A stretch of DNA of 64,000 nucleotides from Saturnia japonica (lineage: Eukaryota > Arthropoda > Insecta > Lepidoptera > Saturniidae). Location: assembly GCA_033032175.1 (NCBI GenBank), contig CM065307.1:9610001-9674000 (forward strand), given 5' to 3'. The position numbers and the translations under genes were made by a program. This document shows positions 46,980-59,622 of this stretch, piece by piece (positions within the stretch are counted from its first letter, which is position 1; each line of letters opens with the position of its first letter). The notes under the pieces were generated by a model. The model worked only from the letters and a program-made list of their open reading frames with translations. It did not search any database and had not been told where the DNA came from.

Positions 46980-47629
46980 AATCAATATCTTGACCTTTAT
47001 AATATTATAGTATAGGTATTATATAATATATTTATTTTGGATAGCAGGATATACTATACTATATTCCTTTTGAAGTGGTACCACTCGGTTTATACTGAAT
47101 CGTTTTGCATGCACTGATGAGATTTAATTGTTTATTTTGTTGTACATACGATTTTCACATACTTACGGCGCCGCCAGTTTGTTTTGTGCAAGTTGAACTT
47201 CTGGTGAATTATTATTTATTATTGTTCTTCGCATGCCTGATTCATTGAATTGTTTTAATGTAAAGTGAAGAGACATAACTAAAATATAATTTGGTTGCTT
47301 ACGTTTAGAATGTATTAAAATGGTGATAGAAAAAGGCATCGGATTAAATATGAAACAATATTTTCAAATGAATTTATACGACCGTTTCTTTTTTATGGGC
47401 CTCACGGTTCATTATTTTCTCAATCGTTAATCAAGGTCACGTTATCACAGAAGGTACGTAATTTGTAAAAAAGAAGTAGGCTTAGAATTCTAAAACAAAC
47501 TATATGTGTATGTTACAATGTATAACGTATGAGTTCGTCTCACCCTGAACATAAATTTAGGGTTGTTTATACTCAGGGAACCTTCCTCCCATAAAAGCAG
47601 TCGTATATTCGACAGTGTACTTCATGGAA
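46980..47629. other. Intron 2, AT-rich, nothing recognised
   Basis: No gene recognised. Confidence 0.4.
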
Positions 47630-47840
47630 GGATGGATGTAAATAAAGGCGCGGCTACGCAGAGCGTGTTGGTGCGCGCATCGTCCGTCCGCGTCCGGCGT
47701 ACCGCGATAGTCGCCCTTGTGGCCGCGCAATGCTCCTCGCTATTTTCGGCCTCACATTCCTCACGACTGATTTTCAATCTAACGTGAAACGTATAACGCG
47801 CACGCTACTCGTGCCTTTGTTTTCACGGCTGCCGCGATAA
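47630..47840 (+). promoter_or_regulatory. CpG-rich promoter-like patch
   Basis: About 200 bp rich in CpG (GTGCGCGCATCGTCCGTCCG and similar) in AT-rich intron DNA, 200-400 bp upstream of the candidate first exon at 48062. It is proposed as its promoter by position only. Confidence 0.4.
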
Positions 47841-48061
47841 AGTACAATAATACTGTTTCATTTCTCGAATCGGCACAAATTACGAATTATACGACAATAC
47901 AGTGTAAAGCGAAAGTTTAACGAAATTTTGGAGTTAACTATGCGCTCATAATGGTGGCGTTCACTAATATGTCGAACGGTGTTACTGAATGGGACCAGTG
48001 TGTTATGTTTGTGTGGAGAGCACTCCGGACTAGTGACTAATATTTCGTGAATGTGTTTGTG

Positions 48062-48168
48062 ATGGGACCCACGCGGTTGCCGTTGACGCCCGAGGAGGAG
48101 GAACCTCCTCAAGACCTGATGCGTATGCAACCAAAGACTCCGGAATCTGTGCACCTTAAATGTGACTT
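48062..48168 (+). CDS. Candidate alternative first exon of pebble
   Basis: ATG at 48062 (GTGATGGGA), the first ATG after an in-frame TAA, opens a GC-rich, coding-looking stretch: MGPTRLPLTPEEEEPPQD and MRMQPKTPESVHLKC. A plausible donor GTATGG follows after two bases of a codon, giving phase 2, which is exactly what pebble exon 3 at 57120 accepts. If used, it would replace exons 1-2 and drop BRCT0. A three-codon upstream ORF ends in TGATG overlapping the start. The sequence was not recognised from any family, so this could instead be a nested gene or chance. Confidence 0.4.
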
Positions 48169-48180
48169 GTATGGGTTTTT

Positions 48181-50713
48181 AATAGAAATTTTATTAGTAT
48201 TGTTTTAACACGGCTATGCTTTACACTAATATTTATGATACATTTAGAAAGATTTCAGAAATTTTCTTCCCATAAAATGACAAATCTATAAACAATTAGC
48301 AACCAATCGCCCATGACTTCGTACACGTTAATTGCAATATAGTACTAAAAAGCAATAAGACAGCCTATAAACCATTAGCGTGAACGAAATATTTTTTTAA
48401 TCATGCCAGTATTTCCAGAGTCTATCTTCTACATGTATATTCATTCACAAACTTGATCTCTATATTATAACTAGCGGTCGCCTAATGATCGGAATTTGTA
48501 CCAGCGACTTTTTAATCATAGACTATTTTCTGTTTGACATTTGCAATATGAACCTAAACAATGAATATTATATCACTTGCTGTCACTTTTCATTGAGTGA
48601 CATGTCAATATTTTGGGAGGTCTAAGTTCAATGGCACTGGTCAATTTAGGATTCCAGTATTAATTTATTTTATTTAATATATTAGTAACAGATATTATAA
48701 ATAAATTTTAGCTTTCTGCACTTCATATAAACTTTAACCATGCCAAATCTGTCTTCTGTGCATGCAATACGCTTAAAAAGGGGTATAAAGTTTTTGCTTC
48801 ATGTATTTTATTATTATATTATATAATAATACTACTAACTGCTCCCGAAATAGTGCAAATTAATTAGGCATAATATTATAACATTTAATGAATATAAAAA
48901 ATAACATAGGTACTTCTAAACAAAACAATATGTCTATCAGTAATTAATTATGTACAAAAAAAATCTATATTAATTTCCATAGTTAACATAGATTCAACAA
49001 ATCGCAATTTTATATTGTAACAAAAATAATGTTCAAAATATTTGACGCATGCATATATATGTATACAATTTTATTTATTTATTTGAATGGTGTGGTACCT
49101 ATTTTAAAGACTAAACAACTTCTAAATTTTCATGAAAACACGGACAACTACTACAAAATAATCTTTGGAAATGTTGATTAAAAATAATATTATACGGAGA
49201 TATAAGAATACGCAAAAATAATCTGTATTTTAAAAATTCTTCATGGTCTTGTTACTAAAGAAGTTGTTTTTACGTGTTTCCGAGTCGTTAAGCAGTGATA
49301 ATTGTAAATATACTGTTATTAAAAAAAAAAAAACAAGTTCATATATATAGATAAGTGTGTTTTGTATGTTAGGTATACAATATTCGTATTCTGTCTAAGA
49401 TCTGGTGATATATTATAATTTTTAAATAATATAGGTTATTATATTTAGACAAGCCTGGTAGCCTGATAAGTTCTTCTCGTCGCGAAAGATGTTTTCTGAA
49501 ACCCGATGGTAACTTTGACTCTCGTAAGTGCTTTAGTACTTAGATTGAATAAAGTTAAAAAATAGCTAATCATTTATTTCAGTTCATTTGAATGAAAGAA
49601 TGATTGAATATAACCAACGATAGCATTAAAATCGTCATAAAAGAAAATAAATAATATAATTATGTAGAATAGGAAATAAGTGAATTGGAACATATTATGA
49701 AACATTGTCAAGTAACATATAAGTACTTTAAGATAATTTATTAATTTACATTTCTTTTTCTTTCTGACATAAAAGAATGAAATACTATTAAAATTTTCAG
49801 AATAATATCCATTATAAAGCACTATCTAATTTTTTTTAGATAAAATGTGAATGCAAGTTTTGTGTTTAGGCACTTTGAGTTAGTTAAGTTAGTATTTATT
49901 AAACTAAAAGTGAACGCTGGTATTTGTCTATTTAACGACTAATTTCATTTTAAGTATAGTATATCGGTTGTCAGAATCCAAGAGATATTTTGTTGTACAT
50001 ATTTAAGAAATTTGTAAATTAGCTACATTTTAATTTAATATTGTTAATAATAATTATTACAATTACCGTACAAAGCGTGATTTCGTTGACTAGTCAAAAA
50101 TGTATACTTTTCAGGGCGCCCTTTTTAAATTTACAGTTTAATATTAGTCTTTTAAAAAAAAAGATCACAAGTGCTATGTACCAATAATAAGTAGTAAGTC
50201 ATAGGTTACTTACCATATAAATTAGGCAACCAAGATAGATGCCAATTGTGAATAATTTTGAAATATGATGAAAGTCAGCTTTTCAACCTATTCACCTTAC
50301 ACGGATTTAATCCTTTTAATCAATTCCATATCAATAAATATATAATTTATAAAAACGTGTAATTGAAATTGATCTACAATATTAAGATGTATGGCTTGCT
50401 TGTTTTATACCGACTCAGAATTTCGCCACTTGCAAAAACTGCAGTGGACTCCGAGAGGAGATAATGATCTATCACATATAGACCTACAAGATCCATCTGC
50501 GATCGCTACGAAAATGCCAATTTGAATTTCCAATAAATCAATTGCTCACGATAATTTGAAAATTATGAAACCAAATCACAAGAAAATTTTACTACGAAGA
50601 AGTATTTATCATAATCGCTGTTTGTTTATTCACGTTCTGACTATGAAACCGCTATTGATTCCATTTGGTTTTAATACAAAAAATTCTTTGAAATTTACAT
50701 ATAAGTTTTTCTA
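48181..50713. other. Intron 2, AT-rich, nothing recognised
   Basis: 48310-48400 and 52160-52240 share a repeat (TACACGTTAATTGCAATATA-like). Otherwise nothing was recognised. Confidence 0.4.
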
Positions 50714-50779
50714 ATGTTAATTGCGACGATTGTTTATAAGTTCGTGGAATTCAAATGTAACTCATTAACTATTTCTATA

Positions 50780-51010
50780 ACAACACGTACGCTAGACTGG
50801 CACGGCACTGCTTTAGTGAACCGAGCCATGAGAGTATATGCGGTATCCTGTGACGTCACCGAGCAAATCGTTCGAATAACGTCGCGCGTCGCGTCGCGTC
50901 GTGTGGTCGCGACTCCGTCCAACCGAGCGCACTTCACGTTTGATTTCAACCGTGCGTCACGGGACGAGCTGGTGCCTCCGCACCGCCCACAACATCCACA
51001 AACCCATTTA
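50780..51010. promoter_or_regulatory. CpG-rich patch with perfect CRE
   Basis: A palindromic TGACGTCA (50851-50858, CREB/ATF site) followed by CGTCGCGCGTCGCGTCGCG. It is surrounded by AT-rich intron and is a possible intronic enhancer or promoter. The open frame across it (50714-51160) is not recognisable as a protein. Confidence 0.4.
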
Positions 51011-53484
51011 ATTTATTTTTCCAGGAACAAACTGCGTGCCCTATTATTAAAATCATTCAATCGAATAACAACATCTAAGACACAAGTTAAAAGAATCAAG
51101 CATGCAAAAGTTGGTATTATTGATAATAAAATAAACTATATATTTCAAGTGATAGCTTAAACGATATGGATATTATATGGGTCACCCAGGGATCTGTTTG
51201 ATCCCTCTAAATAATTATTAATTACCAATCTAACTAGAATCTTTACACAAATTTAATGTGTCATTACTTATCAAATCTCTCTTGTACTTTAGGTTATTTG
51301 CAGTTCCCGCGATTTCGCAGCCATGGACTTTGTTTTTTTTAATAAAGATGTAACGTTTCGGAATTAGCCGGTGTATAACCAGCTGCTGAGGAGAGGCTTG
51401 CTGACCCAGCATGACAGCGGTGACCTATTTATTATTATGTATCTATAAAGTCGCCAAACATGATTAGAACCACCAAGTCGAAGGTGTCGCAAGAGTGTTG
51501 TAAATTCGAATCGTAAATTATAATTAATATAGATTCTTTTCTACTAAACTACATTCAGTAAAACTTATTCGATGCTTAACATTGTTTAATTTATAATCAT
51601 GATCATTATAATATTTTTATTCATGTAATAATAGTAATTAGAGATGGGCCGAATGTAGTTTATACCGAAGCTAAACTTCGTTTCAATTTTGGCGCTAAAA
51701 ATGTATAAAAAATATTTAAGCTGCGCTTACCATTTCTTTTGTGCGCCTCTAGCCCATTTCTGTCCTCGGTCCGTTATTTTCTCAAACGAGTTAATAATTT
51801 CTCGAGGTGGTAATGGTCGCACCGGATCTACTTCTGGGTTATCGAATTATCTCAGAAGTAAACCTAAAAAAAGAGTCTCAAGCAGCTACAATATCCAATT
51901 CACACGATAGAGTCAAGTCGTGATACTTATCTACCGTCGACTTTGGGCGATATTGTATCTACACCTGCTTCTCGTCAACCAACAACTTTAGCACTAGGAA
52001 TTTTGATCTTACGGCAACCTTTTATTAGCATTTTTTTTTGGAAGTGGAAAATCGGTGAAAACATTCTATGTAAATTCTAAATAAAAGTTTAACGGAAATG
52101 GCACACCACGCGCTGGATAACCCACCGTTTTCAATTTTGGAAGATCACTAGCATTCGCCCGCGACTTTGTACACGTTAATAACAATATAAAAGTTAATAA
52201 CTAAAACACAGTCTACAACCATTAATCTGAACGTAGCTTTTTATTAATCAAATGAGCAAATATCAATTTCATTATCTTTACATACCTGTTTAATATTAAT
52301 GTAGATTACGTCGACGTTTTGCAAGTTTACTCAAAATTATTTATTGAATATCCCTACCGTGTATTAATCAAAACATCAGTGTTATTACTTAAAAATAAAA
52401 TATTTTGTTCTCATTTAGTTTTATTCACGCGTATCAGTGTAAATAAAAAGACTTGGTTGACACCATATTCGTTTTATTCTCTTTCCCTCTTACACTAATT
52501 ACAATATATATAAACTATCTCACTTACACACTTCCTGTCATTCTCTTCATTCGTTTACTCTTTCATACTTGCAAAACTTAAATAAACTATCCTTTTCTTA
52601 AATAAATACGTTCCATTTCTTTGTACCTTACATGCCCTTTGAAATTGCAATTTTTTTTATATTACCGAATAATAAAAATTTAATTTCACACTACATAACC
52701 TTACATCAGATTATATAAAAGCACATTTTAAGGTGTTGTTCACGACCATGGCTTAGTAGTTAAACGAAACGCTGTCATGGCTTTTAGTTAAAATGTATAT
52801 TACATTTAATCAAATGCCAGAAGTCAGAATTTTAACGCAGAAAGACGTAACTTATTCAGAACGTGGTTTATATTTCAATTTACCTTTAAATATAAATAAA
52901 TTGGTATCATGTGGTCAATTCAGTCTAAGCGTTGTAGGTATTGTTATCAAGATGTAAAAGTATGGATCTTCAGGTTAAATCACCTTGTGCCAGCGAGACC
53001 GATCTACATTAGGTATGAGCCTATTAGGTTCATCCAATTAATGCCCTTGGCTTGGTTAAAACCAGGGTTGAAGGAATTTTACTTAAACGTTCAAAACCAC
53101 CTTATTTTGTATATAAGTAGATTACACAAGTGAAAAAAGGGAATTTAATTCGAGGGACTAATTTGGATTCAGAGAGCTGCGAAGGATTATAGTATAGAGG
53201 AGAATGCTGAGCGGAACGAATGATACAAGGTCCGAGGTTTAATTTTTTTCACGAGTTATGTACTCTATTTGTTATTGACTGCAAGAAAATAAATAGTGGT
53301 ATAGTAATTACATTTATTATATTTTATTATATTATTTGTAATAAGATAACAAAGGATTAAATATAATAAACATTAGAAATATTTAGTGACATTAGAAGAG
53401 ATTTCAAAATTCAGTGCTATATTCTTGTTTGGTTTTGTAAATTTTCCAACGACAAAAAGCAACCACGATAACGAAAAGAAATTA
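51011..53484. other. Intron 2, repeat fragments
   Basis: 51300-51420 is family E (GAATTAGCCGGTGTATAACC). 52145-52240 is a CTAG-type repeat fragment. 51641 begins TAGAGATGGGCC, a possible hAT end without a found partner. No gene. Confidence 0.4.
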
Positions 53485-53811
53485 GGAGTTTTGGCGGGAT
53501 CTTAATGTGACGTGTTGTGGTTTTTATTTTTAATTCATTTACTTAGGTTTTTGACCTTATATTATGTAATATTGGTGACGCTTTGCGTGTTATTGTTTGG
53601 TTTTGTGCATAAGTGAAGTGAATTGTAACTATAAACAAAGAGCATGCATTCTGGGTTCCCACAAAAACTCCATAGAAAGTTCTAACAAGGGAGCCCCCAA
53701 CTTGTTAGGATACTGAAATCGTCATAGGATAGGACACTATATTCACTTGATAGGTAATGGCAGTAATGGTCATCATTAAAGAGGACTAGTTGCCAAGTTA
53801 GGAAGAAGAAG
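53485..53811 (+). repeat. Family F retroposon with (GAA)n tail
   Basis: Sense copy of the 13130-13455 repeat: TTTTGGCGGGATCTTAATG near the start, GTTGCCAAGTTAGGAAGAAG at the end. A possible duplication AAAAGAAA lies at 53474-53481 and 53812-53819. Confidence 0.65.
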
Positions 53812-53925
53812 AAAAGAAACTGACTAAAATTGGCGGGATATTTATTTCTTAATTTAAATTCAATAGCTCTAATAGCTCCATTCAATCAGCCAGTACGTAC
53901 ATTCAGCACGTTTTATTTGTTTACT

Positions 53926-54547
53926 AGCTGACCCGCGCAACTTCGTCTGCGTTACATAAGAGAGAGAGGGTTAGAGAAAGAGGGAACCTATAAATTTTAA
54001 AGGAGCTGAAACTTTATTTTTCTGCGTAGTTATTTTAAAACTGTGATATCTTTTAAGATATTCATTAAAATCAATTGATGGAAAAGGCAATTTTGTTCAA
54101 AATCAAATACTTGTGATAAATACCTTATATCGATAAGGATTAATACCATGTTTATTATCGCAAATGATACATTATTTTAGAACAAATTTGATTACCTTAA
54201 AAAAGGTTATATTGTGTTAACCTTAGAAGATAGACATACGCTATCGCGGATTTCTTTACAACTTTTTAAGAGAAACAATTTTGTCACACATGATTGTTTT
54301 GTAACTTTAACCATTATTTACACAGCGCATGCAATGGAAGCTCTCAAAAGGAATAAATTTTTCCCGTTTTTGCAACATTTTTCATTGATGCTCCGCTCCT
54401 ATTGGTAGTAGCGTGATGTTATATAGCATATAGCCTTCCTATATAAATGGGCTATCCAACACTAAAATATTTTTTCTATTCGAACCAGTAGTTCCTGAGA
54501 TTAGAGCGTTCAAACAAACATACTCTTCAGCTTTATAATATTAGTAT
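53926..54547 (-). repeat. CTAG-type repeat, antisense
   Basis: Begins CTAGCTGACCCGCGCAACTT and ends with the TTTATAATATTAGTATA phrase, a layout common in lepidopteran genomes. Its inner part matches the antisense of 37037-37150. Confidence 0.5.
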
Positions 54548-56389
54548 AAATTGCATAGATTTAATATATACTTAGATCGGCAATGGGTACATGGGCCGAA
54601 AAAAGAAATATATTAGTGTGCGTGTAATAGTGCACTATCTATTATTTATCATTTGAATTGAATTTTAATCCAAATCTTTACAGAATGAATCAAAAGCTTT
54701 TTAAGAATACCCAAGAAAACTCATTTTAGATATTAACTGCTATTTACGGGAGACAAGAAATTCAATATAAAAATTTAAGGTTTTGCAACTCTTTAGGAAA
54801 AGCTAAGTTTATTTACTACTGTTATATTTACTTACCGTTAATGTCCATTGAATGATGGCGCATTATTATAGTATGTCTGTAGTTTATTTTAATAAAAATT
54901 TAGATAGAGTAAACAAACAACGACATCTATTGTAGAAAAATTTAGAACAAAATGAAAAATCATGCCAAATTTATGGTAATTTTAATGCGGGATAAACCTA
55001 ACATTATTTTTTCCCCTAATAATGTTATGTTATTATTATCAATATTCTTCCTTGTAATGTCTCAGAACATTACAATCTAATCAACCACACCATCTATAAA
55101 AACTCCTGAAAAATAAATAGGTACCTTTTTGTTTATTATTTTTGTTGAAAATTACGTAAAGATAAAATAGTTTAAATTAATTTCATATAATTTCACTATT
55201 GTGTGTACTAAAATACCGTTAGATTTTACATAAACCATTTAAACAAACAATACAATACCATTTAAACAAACTCACAATACTTCTCTATGAATGTAGTGTT
55301 GTCATGCTTACAGTTTACTCCTCTGCGGTCGTTTTGTAGATTTCGACTTTTATATTGTTTGTTATAATTTCCACATCACTTTTAGAAACAGAACTGTCGT
55401 GGCTCTGGATACGACTTAATCAAGCGGGGTGGTAGGGTTTCAGTACCCGACTGGGCCGCGACCACCATTCAGTGGTTATAAATACGTCACTGTGTCTCTC
55501 TTTTGGTAAGTTGTGTTTCGGAATTAGCCAGTGTATATCCAACCGCAAAGAGGTTTCTTACAGACCGGCATGACAGCGACGACCAACGATAGATTTTCAA
55601 TCTCTCTATGGTCGCCGATATTTTTGGTTTGTAGGTACTGTACATACCATCAGATACATTTCCGTCACTTTTCCCTGCTACTATAAAAAGCAAATATTGT
55701 CTTATATTACAGTAAAGCATTAAGCCGAGTTATTTGGTAGTCACTTTAACAATTATCATAAGGTGATCTGGCCGAACATACTCTACTGACGATCCATAAT
55801 TTGGATTCTAAGAAAGCAATATTTTATTAATTAGACTACTAAATAACTATAAAACTTAAACACAAATTACAAAAATAAAAAAACACCCAGTAAATTCGCT
55901 TTTGTGGATAATTGAACGCGGACTTTACGTCACGATTCAGTTTGATCTATATCGTTGCGTTTTGAAATTTACACTTAATGAAAATCTACACACAAAAAGC
56001 GAATAAATAAAAAAACATAGTAGGTTGTGTAATTCAGTAATAAAGAGTCCAAGTAAAAATATTTGACCGATATTTAAATGACATCCATATTCCCTATTTC
56101 GATGAAAATCATCTTACTAAAATTTGCTATTCTTAAAAATCAATCTATTGATAGCCATTATTGTCGAATCGCAATATTTTAGGAAATATGAACAATTACA
56201 AGGATTTTTTTTTATAGGAACACATACAAACTCCATAAGTATTTCGATAGGTCTTTATCGACACATTATGTCAATCTCTTTGAAATTTAGATTAAAAATC
56301 GCAAATATTCACGTATTTGATAACATTTTATTTGGAATTCGTATATTTTCTGAGAATTAATATTACATACAATATTTTCTACATTCATT
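54548..56389. other. Intron 2, AT-rich with one family E copy
   Basis: 55380-55720 is the longest family E copy (GGTGGTAGGGTTTCAGTACC to GATAGATTTTCAATCTCTCT). The rest is unrecognised. Confidence 0.45.
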
Positions 56390-56391
56390 TA

Positions 56392-56835
56392 TTAGGTCCT
56401 TACATATGAAATTGGCGTTTTGTTGAACTGGCCATTTTGATCTCAAATATCTGGTGTTTGGTTAGGAATTCCAAATTCAAATTTATTACAAAATTTAGGC
56501 TTTTTATTTGTGTTTCGAATTTAGTGATGCATTTCTTTTCGCACCATTTGATTTTTCTTTGACATTGTTTTTTTTTACAATATGGAAAACTTAAAATATC
56601 GCGTTATTAACGAATATGTGTTCCACCGTGGCATCAGCGCTGCAGGAACAGCTGGAAGAATTAATGATGTGTAAGGGGAAGTTACTGTAAAAGAAAGCAC
56701 GGTACGATTTTGGTTCCAACGGTATCGTTGGAAATTTTGACCTACGAAACAAACTCCGTGGACGGTCGGAGACCCTAGTTGATAATGAAGAATTAAAGGT
56801 GATCGTGGAAGCGGACCCATCACAAACCACGTCAT
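56392..56835 (+). mobile_element. mariner 5' fragment
   Basis: Starts TTAGGTCCTTACATATGAAA after TA (56390-56391), like the copy at 43378, and includes the transposase start at 56581 (ATGGAAAACTTAAAATATCG). Alignment to the other copy is lost near 56835, where family A-type sequence takes over. Frameshifts and an in-frame TAA are already present in the retained part. Confidence 0.8.
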
Positions 56836-57119
56836 CGTCTAATGTCATTGTACAAATACTTATTAAAAAATTTGTTGTATCTTTATAAGAAAAACTTGTC
56901 TGTTTGTATGTCCGGATTCAACTCAAAAAACGGCTTTACTGATTTTTATGAAATTTTGTACACGGGATTCTTATATCATCGCTCAAAGGACGATTTGACA
57001 ACATTAAGAGACGAAAATAATGACTAATGAATAAAACGCATGCGGAACCGCGGCGCAACGCTGGTATAGTATAGATTAACTGAATGTTCACTTGTTTATG
57101 TACGTTTTATTTCCGGCAG

Positions 57120-57255
57120 GGTGCTCGGTCCGACGGCGGTGTTACAGCTGGCGGATCGCGAGGAGTCTCCACCGGCAAATACGCGTCCCTTATACTCGCT
57201 GGCGATGCGAGGCGCGGTCATATGTTTCTCCGGTTTCCGGAAGAAGGATGAACTT
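57120..57255 (+). CDS. pbl: Pebble/ECT2 RhoGEF, exon 3
   Basis: 136 nt: one base completes an Arg codon, then 45 codons, phase 0 at donor GTTAGT. Acceptor is TTTATTTCCGGCAG. Encodes VLGPTAVLQLADREESPP and the start of BRCT1, RPLYSLAMRGAVICFSGFRK. The Ser of CFSGF stands where human ECT2 has the phosphopeptide-binding Thr (T153 by my count). The following residues KKDEL join directly to exon 4. Confidence 0.93.
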
Positions 57256-59409
57256 GTTAGTACTTTTTTTAAATATTGGAAGGGCTATTTACAATTCTAA
57301 TCGGGTATATTATTTATTCATTTTTACACAGATAACTTTTTAATCTTAGCGTAAATTATGATTACTAAATAAAATATAATTTTACTTTGTGGGGAAATAA
57401 TAATCACAAATAATTTGTTTTGTAGTTTAATTACCTAAAAACCAAATTGACCGTATTATTTTAGGTAAGTTTAACGTGACTGAATTTCGCACGACATGTA
57501 GGTAATCGATTTCTAAACACAAGTGAAGCATTTAGAAAAACGGTTAACATATTTAAAACGCTTCGCCTTGATTTTATTTGAATGACCTTAGGTAAGATTA
57601 CTCGACAGTCAGTGTTTTTATATTGTATATAACTTTAAATTTTATCCATTCACTAAAGTAGTATATATAGGTATATGATATATTAGTATAGGTAATATGA
57701 AAAGAAATATTAAAGCATATTTATGATATTATAGTTTACTAGCTGATGAGACCCGTGCAAATATTTGGCATATTAAAGAATACAAACAAGCTAACAGCTA
57801 TCATGTTAGCTAAATAGATTGTTGATATTTAGCGCTATGAATATATTATTTTTTAGTATCTACAGATGACATTCCTAATGAAAAAGTTTTTTATATATTT
57901 TTTAACGAAAACATTAATTTTAATCTCTTTTTACCGAGTTTAATGACTTTAAATATGATATTATTGAACTAGCTGTGCCCATGGCTTCGCTCACGTGGAG
58001 TACAGAATGCCCGCGCGAATCTTGCTCCCCCGTTCCCGGCTATTTTAAAGACAAAAATGCTCATTGTAGGTGTTCCTTAGAAGATAAATGTATACTCTCC
58101 CGGACTTTTTTATAGGTATTTTTAATGCGTATAATTATGTAGTACATTAATTTGCTATATCTCTTATGGTTTACTCAGCATAAGTCATTTTAGCGCCCGA
58201 ATCGATTCACCATGACCAGTTTTTTTTATTCGTGCAGAACTCTAATTCTTTTTCTAAAATAAAAGTAGTCAAAGTTACTCCCTATATTATCAGCTATCTA
58301 TCAGTGAAAGTCCCGTCAAAATCGTTCAACCGTATCGGAGATTACCCGGAACAAACAGACAGAGAGACAAAATTTTTAAAAATGGGCTTTTTGTTGTAGG
58401 TATCGTATATATACTTTCATATGCATTTAATAAAAAACTGTTATTTTGACATTACAAACAGACACTTCAATTTTATTTATTGTATAGATATAGATATGAA
58501 TTCATGTTAAACTAAGCTTTGAACTGTATATGGAAGGATATTGTACTGCTAAATGGAACCAGGTCTTTTTAGTTGAAAACCATTTTTTTTATTTGAAATA
58601 ACTTTATGTTATTAATCATAATTATTTTGCTATTAAAAATAAAAAAGTTTAAGATATAAACAATAAAAATGCAAAACAAAAGATAACGCACCGCTACCTC
58701 TTAATTGAGTAGTTATGGTAATCAGTTTTTAGAAAATGTTTTTGCGTGTTCAATTAACTAAACAGTATGTTTTATACATTTTAAAAACGATACCTAAGCA
58801 TATTATAAACAAGCACTATCCAAAAAGTGGTTGTTGATTCCTTTCACATAAATTAAAATGTGATAGAAGTGTTACAAAGACAGAAAAATAACTGAATAAG
58901 AACCTATGCAAGGTTCAACTGCGGTAGGCTATTTCTTATGGAAAGTAGTAAATGCAATACGATTGCGCATTGAGTACTGTGGTGACGTGCATTTTCTCTG
59001 TCTACGGTAGAATGAGTTGATCTAAGAAGCTTCACATCTAACGCTCGAGTTTTTTTAATTATAATTATTGGTTTAGTGTTTGACCGTATTCTCATTGAAT
59101 GTTCATAACGATGAAGCTTAGAGAGACCGACTATCAAGTGCAGCTGCTGAACCACACCTGTGCTTGGCGATAGATTTTCAACTGAGGGTGGAATCAATGT
59201 ATACGGGCATTAGAAAATGCCCTACCATCTTACTATGGTTTCATCACGATGTGTTCCTTGACCGATAGTTTAGGATCATTACAGTAGCCCATGTTTATTG
59301 ACAATTATACAGCGTATATTAATGGGCCCTTGTTAAATTATTATAGTTAATTTATAATAAATATATTGTCGAGCCATCATTACAGTATAATATGTTAATT
59401 TGTCCGCAG
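57256..59409. other. Intron 3 with repeat copies
   Basis: 57969-58410 is an antisense family C copy beginning CTAGCTGTGCCCATGGCTTC. 59100-59275 is antisense family D. Acceptor TTGTCCGCAG ends at 59409. Confidence 0.6.
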
Positions 59410-59622
59410 ACGTACCTGATAACATTAATACACTACATGGGCGGTTCTATACGCAAGGATATGTCGAGCAAGGTGACGCACCTGATAGCAGCCGCCGCCA
59501 CTGGTGACAAGTATCGTTACGCGTCCGGATTCGGGCTGCCCGTGCTGGCGCGCTCTTGGGTCGACGCCTGCTGGGACCGCCGCGACGATCCCGCCTGCCT
59601 CGCCACAGACGAAACTATTATC
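59410..59622 (+). CDS. pbl: Pebble/ECT2 RhoGEF, exon 4
   Basis: 213 nt, 71 codons, phase 0 at both ends; donor GTCAGT. Encodes most of BRCT1: LITLIHYMGGSIRKD, SKVTHLIA, then SWVDACWDRRDDP with the hallmark BRCT Trp. The Lys of TGDKYRYA corresponds to the second phosphate-contacting residue of human ECT2 (K195 by my count), so binding to phosphorylated MgcRacGAP is probably kept. Codon use is strongly GC-biased, unlike the surrounding introns. Confidence 0.95.

Noticed and set aside
50714..51160. 148-codon open frame across the CRE/CpG patch
   Set aside because: No domain, no recognisable motif, and composition swings with the CpG island. It is more likely a by-product of GC-rich sequence without stops than a gene.
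51641..51660. hAT end TAGAGATGGGCC
   Set aside because: No matching right end or 8-bp duplication was found.
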